NCBI GenBank assembly: GCA_023386585.1
Contig: JAEWJM010000012.1
Span: 15,055 to 79,054 of the forward strand
Length of the DNA: 64,000 nt
Reading direction: 5' to 3'
Source: Bacteroidota bacterium
GTDB lineage: Bacteria; Bacteroidota; Bacteroidia; Flavobacteriales; Flavobacteriaceae
A program made the translations under genes and the position numbers. Position 1 is the first letter of the stretch; each line of letters opens with the position of its first letter. Of this stretch, positions 45,231-53,412 are shown one piece after another. Below the pieces are notes generated by a model, which made no database searches, was not told the DNA's origin, and saw only the letters and a program-made list of their open reading frames with translations.

Positions 45231-45544
45231 GATTTTTCGTTTGGTACCGCAAAACTAACACTTTTCAGAAATGCTTTTTTTCGACCCGAAATTGAATACA
45301 CGAGACCGGTAATTGTACTGAAAAAAATGAAACCAACGGTCCACATAATTTTTTCGCCGGAATCAAAGTTCTTTGACGTGTGGACTTCATAAATCCCGAC
45401 CGACATGTATCCCAGCGAAGATATTAATCCAACAATCACAAAGGTTTCGTCGTATCCGGAATGAATCCGCCGCATTATAACACCAACCAAGGTCAGAATT
45501 ATGGCGGAAATATAAAGCAGCAAAAAAACAATGTTCCGTTTCAA
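45227..45544 (-). CDS. Small three-pass membrane protein
   Basis: 105 residues, three to four hydrophobic segments. The C-terminal half (EKIMWTVGFIFFSTITGLVY) matches the protein encoded at 60375-60677 (EKFLWLIGFIFFGLITGLLY), so the two are paralogues. The start codon is TTG at 45544; no ATG is nearby. Family otherwise unknown. Confidence 0.55.
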   Translation of the reverse strand: MKRNIVFLLLYISAIILTLVGVIMRRIHSGYDETFVIVGLISSLGYMSVGIYEVHTSKNFDSGEKIMWTVGFIFFSTITGLVYSISGRKKAFLKSVSFAVPNEKS

Positions 45545-45564
45545 ATTAAATAAGTGGGTTACAT

Positions 45565-46167
45565 TTATTTATCCAATCCTTTTAAAATGGCGCGCGCCAG
45601 GTCTGTTTGCCCTTTTTCAGAAGTGATGACCGATAACTCATTTTCATTTGAAAGGTTTCCGAAATGCAGCGTTATCGCAGGACAGTCAGAGTGCTTCATA
45701 AGGAAAAAATTTCCATCTGTGGTCTCGCCTTTCGCCAACCCGGTACCCCCGGCAGATTGAAGCAGGTTTTCGGCTATTTTTCTGGACTGGTCATAAAATT
45801 TGTTTTGAGGTGAAACGGCAGCGGCAATTCCCTTTGCTGTTTGTTCCTTTTCCTGGTCAACATGAATTGAAATTACAGCATCAGGCTTCATTTCGTTGAT
45901 CATGCGAACCCTGTCCTGGAGCGTCATAAATTTATCACTACTGCGTAATAATACAATCTTCAGGTTCGAACTCGAGTTTTCCTTTTGGATTTTTCTGGCG
46001 ATTTCCATTACAATGTTCTTTTCGGTCATCGATCCGGACTTGGCGCCGCAATCGTTTCCGCCGTGGCCGGCATCAATCAGAATTAATTTTTTGTCCGACG
46101 CAACAAACGACAGTAACGCGAAGGAAGACGCCAAGGCGATAGCTAAAAATTTGAACGATTTTCTCAT
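45565..46167 (-). CDS. N-acetylmuramoyl-L-alanine amidase (Amidase_3)
   Basis: 200 residues with a signal peptide. Zinc-dependent Amidase_3 motifs are present: LIDAGHGGND (His ligand), Glu in TEKNIVMEIA, and SIHVDQE (second His). It cleaves the stem peptide from muramic acid in the periplasm. Length is short, with no extra binding domain. Confidence 0.9.
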   Translation of the reverse strand: MRKSFKFLAIALASSFALLSFVASDKKLILIDAGHGGNDCGAKSGSMTEKNIVMEIARKIQKENSSSNLKIVLLRSSDKFMTLQDRVRMINEMKPDAVISIHVDQEKEQTAKGIAAAVSPQNKFYDQSRKIAENLLQSAGGTGLAKGETTDGNFFLMKHSDCPAITLHFGNLSNENELSVITSEKGQTDLARAILKGLDK

Positions 46168-46217
46168 AGAATGGTTATTTGGTTTGATTTGAACGAAAAA
46201 TCTGTTTAAATGTTGTT

Positions 46218-46682
46218 TTAGTGCTTTGTAAGTTCGGGTGGGAATTTGTCACCAATCAGGTTCAGGCTGATATTATGCTCGAGGTACGCTTTCAATCCGT
46301 CGAGAACTGTTGTGAATCCGCCGGTCGAATCTTTAATAATCCGAATCAGGTCGTTGCCCGTTTCCGAATAACCCGATTCTTTTGCGACAACATAGGTTTT
46401 GTCATCGCCGATGCTGGTAAAGGTAAACTCAACCATTCGCGCTGGAGAATTCCATTTGAAGACAATTTTTTCATTCTGGATGATCCGGAGGACGTGAACC
46501 ACCGCCGATGCGTTATACATTTTCCATTCCCAGGTAACGGACTTGTCTTCCTCGAGTTTGCCGGAGCTTGAAGTAAACCAGAATTTAGTTGTTATCGCCG
46601 GGTCAATGAACGCATTAAAAACCTCGGCTACCGGTTTTCTGATCATCATTTGGGCTTCAGTACAAATCGTTTCTTCTTTCAT
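46218..46682 (-). CDS. SRPBCC family protein (AHSA1-like)
   Basis: 154 residues with the AHSA1/Aha1-C pattern: MMIRKPVAEVFNAFIDPAITTKFWF at the start (shown here in part: KPVAEVFNAFIDP), a central WEWKMY strand and a C-terminal helix (TTVLDGLKAYLEHN). Ligand unknown. Confidence 0.85.
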   Translation of the reverse strand: MKEETICTEAQMMIRKPVAEVFNAFIDPAITTKFWFTSSSGKLEEDKSVTWEWKMYNASAVVHVLRIIQNEKIVFKWNSPARMVEFTFTSIGDDKTYVVAKESGYSETGNDLIRIIKDSTGGFTTVLDGLKAYLEHNISLNLIGDKFPPELTKH

Positions 46683-46730
46683 TATTTTCGAGAGATGTTC
46701 TATTCAAACGTGAGTTTTTTAAAGTGCAAG

Positions 46731-46880
46731 CTATTCCTGTTTCTTTGGTATGGATTTCCAGGCATTTGCGCTTCCTTTCTTTTTCCCCATTGCATATCCG
46801 ATCATGAAAACGCCGATAAGCACGGGCACAATTGATGTTCCGAGAATCAGGATGACTTCAACTATCCCAATACGTCCCAT
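46731..46880 (-). CDS. Small membrane protein (49 residues)
   Basis: An open frame from ATG at 46880 encodes one hydrophobic helix (IVEVILILGTSIVPVLIGVF) followed by a basic, polar tail (GKKKGSANAWKSIPKKQE). It fills most of the gap between the SRPBCC and rhodanese genes, ends 48 bp before the former and starts 3 bp after the latter, all on one strand. Composition and position support a real gene. No family assigned. Confidence 0.55.
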   Translation of the reverse strand: MGRIGIVEVILILGTSIVPVLIGVFMIGYAMGKKKGSANAWKSIPKKQE

Positions 46881-46883
46881 ATT

Positions 46884-47387
46884 TTATTTTTTACAAGATT
46901 GATCTTTTAGCGCACTCATGCCTTTTGACATATTTACAACATGTTCAAAGCCGTTTTGGGTCAGGAAGTAAGCTGCCTGCGGACTCCGATGGCTGTGCGA
47001 GCAGTAAACAAGGATTTCCCGATGTTTGAACTGATCGAGCATCGGAAGCTTTTTCTCAAGATCTTCAAACGGAATGTTCACCGCATTTTTTAAAGTTCCC
47101 CATTTTAGTTTATCCGTTCCATCGAACTCTTCTTTTGTCCGCACGTCAAGCAATACCGTGTACGGATGCTCTTTTATGTATTTGCAGATTTCATTTGGCT
47201 CGACGGAAGTAAAAGTAATGTCGGATGTCTTTACCAGTGGCATGTCGCAGCGTTTGCATGTGCCCGCATGATCGTAGGTTTCTTTGTCGCAGCTTTCACC
47301 GCAAGGCATGCATTTGTACGTAATGTCGTTGCGCGATGCAGCTGTGCAAAACACAAGAATCAAAAGGAGGAATTTAAGATGTTTCAT
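46884..47387 (-). CDS. Exported rhodanese with N-terminal cysteine-rich (metal-binding-like) segment
   Basis: 167 residues: a signal peptide (about 1-18); a segment with CMPCGESCD...CKRCDMPL resembling the short heavy-metal-binding or zinc-ribbon modules of exported Bacteroidota proteins; then a rhodanese domain with LLDVRTKEEFDG and active-site loop VYCSHSHRS (Cys about 128). It suggests periplasmic sulfur or metal handling. It lies 3 bp before the small membrane protein gene. Confidence 0.8.
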   Translation of the reverse strand: MKHLKFLLLILVFCTAASRNDITYKCMPCGESCDKETYDHAGTCKRCDMPLVKTSDITFTSVEPNEICKYIKEHPYTVLLDVRTKEEFDGTDKLKWGTLKNAVNIPFEDLEKKLPMLDQFKHREILVYCSHSHRSPQAAYFLTQNGFEHVVNMSKGMSALKDQSCKK

Positions 47388-47481
47388 AGACCGATTTGGT
47401 TAGTTAATTCGTGGTTGGTTTTGGCTGGTCGGAAATAAAACTAGCAAAAAGATTGTGACAGCGGCAATCGGCGAAAATAAA

Positions 47482-47516
47482 ATTCAAATTTGAATAGCGG
47501 CATCGGCCTATCTTTG
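47482..47516 (+). promoter_or_regulatory. Promoter and palindrome upstream of the pentapeptide gene
   Basis: TTG (47490-47492), a 16-bp spacer and a perfect TATCTTTG (47509-47516). The TTG lies inside a perfect 14-bp palindrome, ATTCAAATTTGAAT (47482-47495), a possible operator. Confidence 0.45.
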
Positions 47517-47532
47517 CAGCAAATTCAAGTAA

Positions 47533-48105
47533 ATGGACGGCAATTATATTTTAGATCAGAACTTTAAAAAGCGGGTGTTTCTATGGGATGACCTGATGTA
47601 TAAAGAATTTGAACGCTGTACGTTTACGGGATGCGATTTCTCAGCATGCGATTTCCTGTCGGTTTCCTTTATCGATTGCCACTTCAACAGTTGCAATTTT
47701 GCCGATGCCAAAATAAATTACGTCGGATTTCGCGATGCGGAGTTTTTCGACTGTAATTTTTCGGGAGTCAATTTTTCAATGGTGGACAAGTTGTTTTTCG
47801 GTGTTCGTTTTACGGAATGCATACTCGACTATGCGAAGTTCTATACATTGAAACTAAAAGGAACCCAATTCAGCTACTGCAGCATTGTCGCCGCCGATTT
47901 CATGGAAAGCGATCTTACTGAAACGACCTTTGACAGCTGTAACCTTCATAAAACCGTATTTTTCAACACAATCGCAAACAAGGCCGATTTTTCGACGAGT
48001 TATAATTTTTCAATCGATCCTGAAAAAAATAAGCTCAAGAAAGCGCGCTTCTCCCGATCAAACGTCCACGGACTTTTGGACAAATACGAACTTGTAATCA
48101 ATTAG
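47533..48105 (+). CDS. Pentapeptide repeat protein
   Basis: 190 residues. From about residue 28 to 150 it is built of A(D/N)LXX-type pentapeptides, here often with C or F at the i-2 position (CTFTGCDFSACDF, ANFSGVNF-like), giving a right-handed beta-helix. Some such proteins mimic DNA and protect gyrase (Qnr-like); the Cys-rich spacing recalls that group but is not proof. The stop overlaps the NUDIX stop by 4 bp. Confidence 0.85.
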   Translation: MDGNYILDQNFKKRVFLWDDLMYKEFERCTFTGCDFSACDFLSVSFIDCHFNSCNFADAKINYVGFRDAEFFDCNFSGVNFSMVDKLFFGVRFTECILDYAKFYTLKLKGTQFSYCSIVAADFMESDLTETTFDSCNLHKTVFFNTIANKADFSTSYNFSIDPEKNKLKKARFSRSNVHGLLDKYELVIN

Positions 48106-48680
48106 ATGATCTTGTGCAATCGCACATATTGCAGCAGGATTATCGTTTTGGCATCTTTAATTTCACCCGAACCAATCATTTTCATAGCGCGGTCAATGGG
48201 AATTTCCAGTACTTCAATGTTTTCTTCTTCGTGGTCAACGCCGCCGCCTGGTGCAACTTTCATATCGCGGCTGTATTCCGCAATAAAATAGTGGACTATT
48301 TCGGTAACCGAACCGGGCGACATGTAAAGTTCGAACAGTTTCCGAACCTTCGAAATCTGATAGCCCGTTTCTTCTTGGGTTTCCCGACGGATGCACGTCT
48401 CAGGATTGTCATTGTCTAGTAATCCGGCGCATGCTTCGATCATCATTCCGTCCTGATTGCCATTTACGAAAGTGGGAATCCGAAACTGACGTGTTAGAAC
48501 TACCGTTTTATTCTGGAGATTATACAGTAGGATAGTTGCACCGTTTCCGCGATCGTATGCTTCCCGGCTTTGTACTTTTTTACTTCCATCGGCTTTGGTG
48601 TATTCGTAGGTGATTTTTTTCAAGACATACCAGTTATCCGAAAGTATGTCCGTGCGGAGTAGTTTAACGTTGTTTATCAC
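48102..48680 (-). CDS. NUDIX hydrolase, NudK-like (GDP-mannose/ADP-sugar pyrophosphatase)
   Basis: 192 residues. Strong resemblance to NudK: RQFRIPTFVNGNQDGMMIEACAG preview (key part GMMIEACAGLLD), Nudix box ETCIRRETQEETGY, and YMSPGSVTEIVHYFIAEY. NudK cleaves GDP-mannose. The start is GTG at 48680, since no later start keeps the fold. An inverted repeat of 10 bp arms flanks the start region. Confidence 0.88.
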   Translation of the reverse strand: MINNVKLLRTDILSDNWYVLKKITYEYTKADGSKKVQSREAYDRGNGATILLYNLQNKTVVLTRQFRIPTFVNGNQDGMMIEACAGLLDNDNPETCIRRETQEETGYQISKVRKLFELYMSPGSVTEIVHYFIAEYSRDMKVAPGGGVDHEEENIEVLEIPIDRAMKMIGSGEIKDAKTIILLQYVRLHKII

Positions 48681-48961
48681 GGATTGTCCAGCTTTTCATT
48701 CCAAGATAGAAATAATCCGTGATTTTTTGTGAACAAGGCCGCACAATCTGCTAGTGTGAACTGATTTTCAAAATTCTGTATGTCATTTAGTATAAGTCGG
48801 TTACCAATTGTCAAAAGCCGGATCCCGAAAGCTGAAATTTGTAAGATAATTACATTAAAAAGATAAAAATTAATGCATTTTGTCGATTTTATTTGCATTT
48901 TGACGAGAAACGGAAGTAATATTGTCCCCGGAAAAATATAAACCCAAAAACCCAAATTAAA
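48681..48961. other. Intergenic stretch with inverted repeat, no convincing gene
   Basis: 281 A/T-rich bases between two divergent genes. A perfect inverted repeat ATCACGGATT (48676-48685) / AATCCGTGAT (48714-48723) spans the start of the NUDIX gene. A 92-codon minus-strand frame is present but looks random. No clear promoter for either gene could be fixed. Confidence 0.4.
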
Positions 48962-49603
48962 ATGAATAAACTTTACAAATTTGCTTTAGTTCTCGTAAGC
49001 GGTTCCCTTTTGCTTTCGTGCGAAACGGAAAATCTTGAAAACGATGCACAGGTAAGCCGTGTTGCTCCTACTATCGGTAAGCAGTTGACGATCATCAATC
49101 ACAGTGATTTCAACATGACTGCTGAAATCTATTGTTTTGGTGCCGAAGACAATATTGCCGTAAACTCATCGATTCGTGTAATGGGAAAAGCAATGATCCC
49201 TGCAAACACCAACGTAACCTACAAAAATTTTGCGCAAACCTCTAACCCGGCTTGTCGTATCAATCCTTGGTTCGTAACTGAGAATTCTGCTGCGCCAATC
49301 GCGTATACTGCGGTTCATGTGAACGACACTTACGGGCAATTGTTCAGTGTGAACTCACCAGCCAGCAAATACGCAAACTGGAGGTACATGAAAGTTGAAT
49401 TTACGACCAGCGCCATCCCGGGCTTTACACAGCCACTCGTGATGTCGATCCAGCTGCCGTATTATTCAAGCAATAACACAGGTGAAGTATTCGTGGATCT
49501 TTCACAATACGGAATCCAACAAAACCTGCACCTGATGCAATCAAGCGTTCTTGATCAAAATGGTAATACCGTGCTGACTATCGAGAGCGAATTGATAGAC
49601 TAA
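48962..49603 (+). CDS. Hypothetical lipoprotein
   Basis: 213 residues with a signal peptide and lipobox (VSGSLLLSCETEN, Cys about 20). The mature part is beta-rich, with an early strand LTIINHSDFNMTAEIYCF and two Cys that could pair. No family recognised. Followed by a strong terminator. Confidence 0.65.
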   Translation: MNKLYKFALVLVSGSLLLSCETENLENDAQVSRVAPTIGKQLTIINHSDFNMTAEIYCFGAEDNIAVNSSIRVMGKAMIPANTNVTYKNFAQTSNPACRINPWFVTENSAAPIAYTAVHVNDTYGQLFSVNSPASKYANWRYMKVEFTTSAIPGFTQPLVMSIQLPYYSSNNTGEVFVDLSQYGIQQNLHLMQSSVLDQNGNTVLTIESELID

Positions 49604-49625
49604 GACCAATCCAAATCCAAGTTTG

Positions 49626-49657
49626 AAGGGAAGTCCACGTGGCTTCCCTTTTTTTTG
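49626..49657 (+). terminator. Intrinsic terminator after 49603
   Basis: AAGGGAAG-TCCACGTG-GCTTCCCTT followed by a run of T. Confidence 0.8.
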
Positions 49658-49806
49658 TTCATTGTTTTTCAGTCAGTTGATCCTTCGTGCTATCCTCTAA
49701 CTTTAGGTTTGCGGGCGAAGATCCAAGAGGATTTCACGCTTTTGCTGCGCGGTGCTACGTTATCGCCGAACGTTTATGTCCAGTATTCAAATCTATTCTT
49801 CGTGCA

Positions 49807-49833
49807 TAAAAAAAGCCAGCGATGTGCCGGCTC
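49807..49833 (-). terminator. Intrinsic terminator for the gene at 49853
   Basis: On the minus strand, AGCCGGC-ACATC-GCTGGCT (one mismatch) is followed by seven T, 20-46 bp after the stop. Confidence 0.65.
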
Positions 49834-49852
49834 TATTTTTAAGTTGGAATTT

Positions 49853-50353
49853 TTAAAAAACGCTCTTCATTCCGAGGTATTTACCCGATGAATCAAAATC
49901 GAACGCCAGCAGTTTTTTCGTGGCAACTCCTTTATCATCGGTAACAGAATACAAATTGGTCAGGCTCCAATTTTTCGCCTCAGGATTGTACGCCATTTTG
50001 ATTTCGGAAGGTTTGTAATGTTGGCCCGAGTTTACCATGTTGCCAACCTTTTCATTGGCGAACAGAATCATATCGTTGATCTTTTTGACGCCGATTTGAT
50101 TAAAGGCCATTTGCTTGCAGACAACACTCACGGAAACTTTGTGCAACATTTCGGCGCCATTGATCTTGCACGCGAGATTGGAAACGATCATTCGGCCGTC
50201 CATAGCTTTAAAATCCTCTTTTTTAAGAAGTTTTTCTTCGCCAATTGTGCGCGAGCCAGTGTACATCGGACTTGAAACGCCGTCATTGCTGGCAATATCC
50301 TGGGCAAATCCGCAGGAAGCGCTCAGCAGGAATAGAAACAGAACTTTTTTCAT
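49853..50353 (-). CDS. Hypothetical secreted protein
   Basis: 166 residues from MKKVLFLFLLSASCGFAQ (signal peptide; ATG at 50353). The mature part has two Cys (about 67 and 85) and mixed alpha/beta content. No family recognised. It has its own terminator. Confidence 0.6.
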   Translation of the reverse strand: MKKVLFLFLLSASCGFAQDIASNDGVSSPMYTGSRTIGEEKLLKKEDFKAMDGRMIVSNLACKINGAEMLHKVSVSVVCKQMAFNQIGVKKINDMILFANEKVGNMVNSGQHYKPSEIKMAYNPEAKNWSLTNLYSVTDDKGVATKKLLAFDFDSSGKYLGMKSVF

Positions 50354-50576
50354 AATCAGTAGGTTTGGGGTTAATAATTCAATAGGTAACGATGTAGGTA
50401 TCACAATATTACGGAAACGGTTCGATGAAATCCAAATTTAATCGATAAACGGTTGAGTAAATTTTGGTTTTGGAGTAAATTTCTTATAATTAGCTACATA
50501 GGCAATATCAGCACAGATTGCAAAAAATTTTTGGTCTGCAGCCGATTGATTATCTTCGAAGTCGATTAAGAAAAAT

Positions 50577-51038
50577 ATGGCCGCAACGAATAAATGGAAA
50601 AAAGGACGTGGGAAGTTGGGACTTCTCGAGCCGCTGCTTGGAAATTGGCACGCTACCGCCGATTCGCCGATGGGAACCGTCAGCTGCACCCGTAGCTTTG
50701 AAAAGGTGCTAGGCGGAAACTACATAAAGCTGACTGCAACTTGGGACTTCAGTGGCAAGACCTACGAAGAACTGGCAATTTTTGGCAGCGCGGATGGAAA
50801 AATCCGGTTTAAGTCGTTTACTTCCGATGGAAAACATTCCGAAGGCGCAATAGATGACGGATCGGACGTACATCCTGACGCGATATGCTTTGTTGCCCAA
50901 ATGGCCGCCGGAACCGCCAGAATGGTCTATTGGCCTGCAGAAAATGGAGGTTTTAACTGGGTCGTTGAATCCAAAAACAAAAAAGGCTGGAACCGCTTTA
51001 CCGAGCATCACTATACGCAGATCGTTTCACCAATTTAA
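50577..51038 (+). CDS. DUF1579-like lipocalin-type protein
   Basis: 153 residues. Blocks LEPLLGNWHATADSPMGTV and SFEKVLGGNYIKLTATW resemble the lipocalin-like DUF1579 beta-barrel family of unknown role. No signal peptide. The DUF4256 gene begins 7 bp after its stop, so they form an operon. Confidence 0.65.
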   Translation: MAATNKWKKGRGKLGLLEPLLGNWHATADSPMGTVSCTRSFEKVLGGNYIKLTATWDFSGKTYEELAIFGSADGKIRFKSFTSDGKHSEGAIDDGSDVHPDAICFVAQMAAGTARMVYWPAENGGFNWVVESKNKKGWNRFTEHHYTQIVSPI

Positions 51039-51045
51039 TATCGCA

Positions 51046-51603
51046 ATGAAAAATCCCGAAACAAACCCGGACCGTTTTGAAGATTTAATAACTAAGCTCG
51101 AAGAACGATTTAAAAAGAATTCACATCGTCATCCCAAAATTGAATGGGAAACAGTAAAATCGAGGCTGCAGCAGAATCCGGATAAACTGGAATCGCTTTC
51201 GCAAATGGAAGAAACCGGTGGTGAACCGGACGTAATCGGGGTTGAAAAGAATGGCGAGTTGCTTTTTGTGGATTGCGCTGCTGAAAGTCCGTCCGGACGT
51301 CGAAGTGTCGCTTACGACAAGGAAGGCCAGAATTCAAGGAAGGAACACCGTCCGGAAAACAATGCATTGGATATGGCAAAAACAATGGGAATCGAACTAC
51401 TGACCGAGGAACAATACCGCAATTTGCAAGAACTTGAAAATTTTGATTGTAAAACATCCAGCTGGCTCAAAACTCCGCGAGAAATCAGGACTCTCGGGGG
51501 TGCAATTTTCGCCGACTTCAGGTACGGCCAGGTCTTTATCTATCACAATGGCGCACAATCTTACTATGCTGCGCGCGGCTTCCGCGGTTGCCTAAAGGTT
51601 TAA
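51046..51603 (+). CDS. DUF4256 domain-containing protein
   Basis: 185 residues from MKNPETNPDRFEDLI (ATG at 51046). The whole length follows DUF4256: RFKKNSHRH, MEETGGEPDVIG, DCAAESPSGRRS, NALDMAKTMGIELLTEEQYR and YHNGAQSYYAARGFRG. Function unknown. An upstream extension to 50854 in the same frame overlaps the previous gene and is rejected. Confidence 0.9.
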   Translation: MKNPETNPDRFEDLITKLEERFKKNSHRHPKIEWETVKSRLQQNPDKLESLSQMEETGGEPDVIGVEKNGELLFVDCAAESPSGRRSVAYDKEGQNSRKEHRPENNALDMAKTMGIELLTEEQYRNLQELENFDCKTSSWLKTPREIRTLGGAIFADFRYGQVFIYHNGAQSYYAARGFRGCLKV

Positions 51604-51613
51604 TTTACAAGAC

Positions 51614-52090
51614 ATGAAAAGCATCGAGCTTTATGCCGACAAGGTCAAGATGATCAAACTATTGGTCATGGCGGCAGTAATATTTTTGATTGGCATTAAA
51701 CCCGTTCTTTCCGATAGTACTTTCTTTGTTGTCATCGGGTATTTGTGCTTCGCGATTGCGGCCGGGTGCGCGATCACTGCCGGAATCACGTTATTTTCGT
51801 CAAAACCAACAGTTATTCTTTCGGCCAATAGCGGAATTTTCGACCGGCGTATTTTAAAGAAGCCGATCAGCTGGAATGAAATCGCCAAAGTTGAATTTGT
51901 TCAAAATCGGAACCTTTTATTTTTACAGGTGACTGCGACCGATCGTTTTGAGCTGGATCGTTTTCGTACTTTATATCGATCCACCGCTGCCAAAACCGGC
52001 GGTGCGCTGAAGAAATTCGATATTAACCTCTCGCAGATAACATTCAACCGCAAACATATTGAAACACTCATCCGGCAAAAAAATAAGTAA
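51614..52090 (+). CDS. STM3941-like membrane protein with PH-like domain
   Basis: 158 residues. Two hydrophobic helices (about 15-32 and 38-62) are followed by a soluble region with GIFDRRILKKPISWNEIAKVEF, typical of the PH-like part in STM3941-family proteins. The assignment is by pattern and is not firm. It overlaps the next gene by 32 bp. Confidence 0.6.
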   Translation: MKSIELYADKVKMIKLLVMAAVIFLIGIKPVLSDSTFFVVIGYLCFAIAAGCAITAGITLFSSKPTVILSANSGIFDRRILKKPISWNEIAKVEFVQNRNLLFLQVTATDRFELDRFRTLYRSTAAKTGGALKKFDINLSQITFNRKHIETLIRQKNK

Positions 52091-52484
52091 TCGACCGATT
52101 TGGGCGCCAAAGCTAAAATTCAGCTTCAAATATTTCGTTATCACCCTGTTACTATTCGCAACCGAAACTCTTATTGCGCTGTTTGTTCATGATGATTTCG
52201 TCCGGCCTTATCTAGGTGATGTGTTGGTTGTGATACTGATTTATTGCTTCTTAAAATCTTTTGTCGCCATTCGGACCTCGTATGCAGTTATATTTGTGCT
52301 CTTGTTTTCATTCCTTATCGAATACCTGCAATCGATAAACTTTGTATCGATAATCGGGCTACAGGATTCGAAATTGGCGAACACAATTTTGGGAAATTCT
52401 TTCGCGTATGAAGACTTGCTGGCTTACTTATCCGGCGCTTTGGTAATCGCAGTTGCCGAAAAATTTTCTATAAAGGCAAAATGA
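52059..52484 (+). CDS. DUF2809 domain-containing membrane protein
   Basis: 141 residues, four membrane helices. The family signature FVHDDFVRPYLGDVLVVILIY (key part VHDDFVRPYLGDVLVV) is clear, and the later LGNSFAYEDLLAYLSG fits too. The start is probably TTG at 52059; no ATG is available before the first helix. Function unknown. Confidence 0.85.
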   Translation: MKHSSGKKISNRPIWAPKLKFSFKYFVITLLLFATETLIALFVHDDFVRPYLGDVLVVILIYCFLKSFVAIRTSYAVIFVLLFSFLIEYLQSINFVSIIGLQDSKLANTILGNSFAYEDLLAYLSGALVIAVAEKFSIKAK

Positions 52485-52521
52485 TCTTTCTCTTAACTTT
52501 AAACTTAAAATAAATTTATTA

Positions 52522-52914
52522 GTGTCAACTTTTTCAACGAGGAGCGTATTTTTCATTTTAATGCTGGCGCTGCTGCAATTTTCCTGCAATTCAAAAGAGG
52601 AACGCCCCCAACCAGTTAAAGCGAATCCTACAACAGAGCAGATTTTTGACCGGCAAAAGTGGCAAACGAAGAACGGTGACGATTATCCGTACAGAAGCAG
52701 AATGCTTGACGATTTAGTAAAGCATCGGAAGCTGCATGGGTTGAACAAAAGTCAGATATTGAAGATGCTTGGCAAGCCTGACCGGATCGACAACAACTAT
52801 TTATTTTATGAGATCGAGCAGCAACGAATTACTATTATGCCGTTGCACACTAAAACAATGGTCATCAAACTCGATAAGAATGGAATCACCGAATGGGTGA
52901 AAATTCACGAATAA
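52522..52914 (+). CDS. Hypothetical lipoprotein with BamE/SmpA-like motif
   Basis: 130 residues from a GTG start. Lipobox FSCNS (Cys about 22). The segment LHGLNKSQILKMLGKPDRID resembles the BamE/SmpA pattern (helix, then LGxPD), followed by a strand. Similar folds occur in many small lipoproteins, so a role in outer-membrane assembly is not implied. Confidence 0.6.
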   Translation: MSTFSTRSVFFILMLALLQFSCNSKEERPQPVKANPTTEQIFDRQKWQTKNGDDYPYRSRMLDDLVKHRKLHGLNKSQILKMLGKPDRIDNNYLFYEIEQQRITIMPLHTKTMVIKLDKNGITEWVKIHE

Positions 52915-52936
52915 TTGTGACCGGGAAACTCTACCG

Positions 52937-53005
52937 GATAACTTTCTTTGTTATCATTTGCATATAACGGAAACACCAAATATGCTGTTAATTAGATGTC
53001 CGTTA
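52937..53005 (+). promoter_or_regulatory. Inverted repeats upstream of the copper-binding protein gene
   Basis: GATAAC-TTTCTTT-GTTATC (52937-52955) is a perfect inverted repeat. TAACGGA (52965-52971) and TCCGTTA (52999-53005) form another with wide spacing. A -7-like TAATTTTA lies at 53030-53037. They may be metal-responsive operators; this is an inference from position. Confidence 0.35.
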
Positions 53006-53059
53006 ACGCGATGACGAACGATTTAATCGTAATTTTAGTAGTCATTAAAATTTCCGATT

Positions 53060-53386
53060 ATGAAAAATTACCACGATTATAAAAGCTGCATCGAGGCATG
53101 CCTCAAGTGCGCGGCAATCTGCAATCACTGTGCTTCCTCGTGCACACAGGAAGATGATGTTAAAATGATGAGCCGATGCATCCAGCTTGATATGGAATGC
53201 GCTGCAATGTGTTATGCCGCGGCCCAGCTTATGAGTTTAGGAAGCGACTATGCGCAGCAAATATGCGGGATTTGCGCAGAAATGTGTGACCGATGCGCTG
53301 CCGAATGTGGCCAACATCAAACTGAGCATTGTCAGGAATGCGCTAAAATGTGCCGTCAATGTGCCGATGAATGTCGAAAAATGTAA
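53060..53386 (+). CDS. Four-helix bundle copper-binding protein (Csp-like)
   Basis: 108 residues with about 19 cysteines, mostly in CxxxC and CxxC pairs along four helices (SCIEACLKCAAICNHCASSC, CGICAEMCDRC, HCQECAKMCRQC). Csp proteins store Cu(I) inside a four-helix bundle. No signal peptide, so it resembles the cytosolic Csp3 type. Confidence 0.9.
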   Translation: MKNYHDYKSCIEACLKCAAICNHCASSCTQEDDVKMMSRCIQLDMECAAMCYAAAQLMSLGSDYAQQICGICAEMCDRCAAECGQHQTEHCQECAKMCRQCADECRKM

Positions 53387-53412
53387 CTTCAGAATATCGG
53401 CCAAGACGATGA

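Noticed and set aside
48677..48955. 92-codon minus-strand frame before the NudK-like gene
   Set aside because: A/T-rich, no domain or signal peptide, unusual codon content; its 4-bp overlap with the next gene is the only support.
49655..49891. 78-codon plus-strand frame
   Set aside because: It begins in the T-run of one terminator and crosses the terminator of the opposite gene.
50854..51045. Upstream extension of the DUF4256 gene
   Set aside because: The extension overlaps the DUF1579-like gene in another frame; the family begins at the ATG at 51046.
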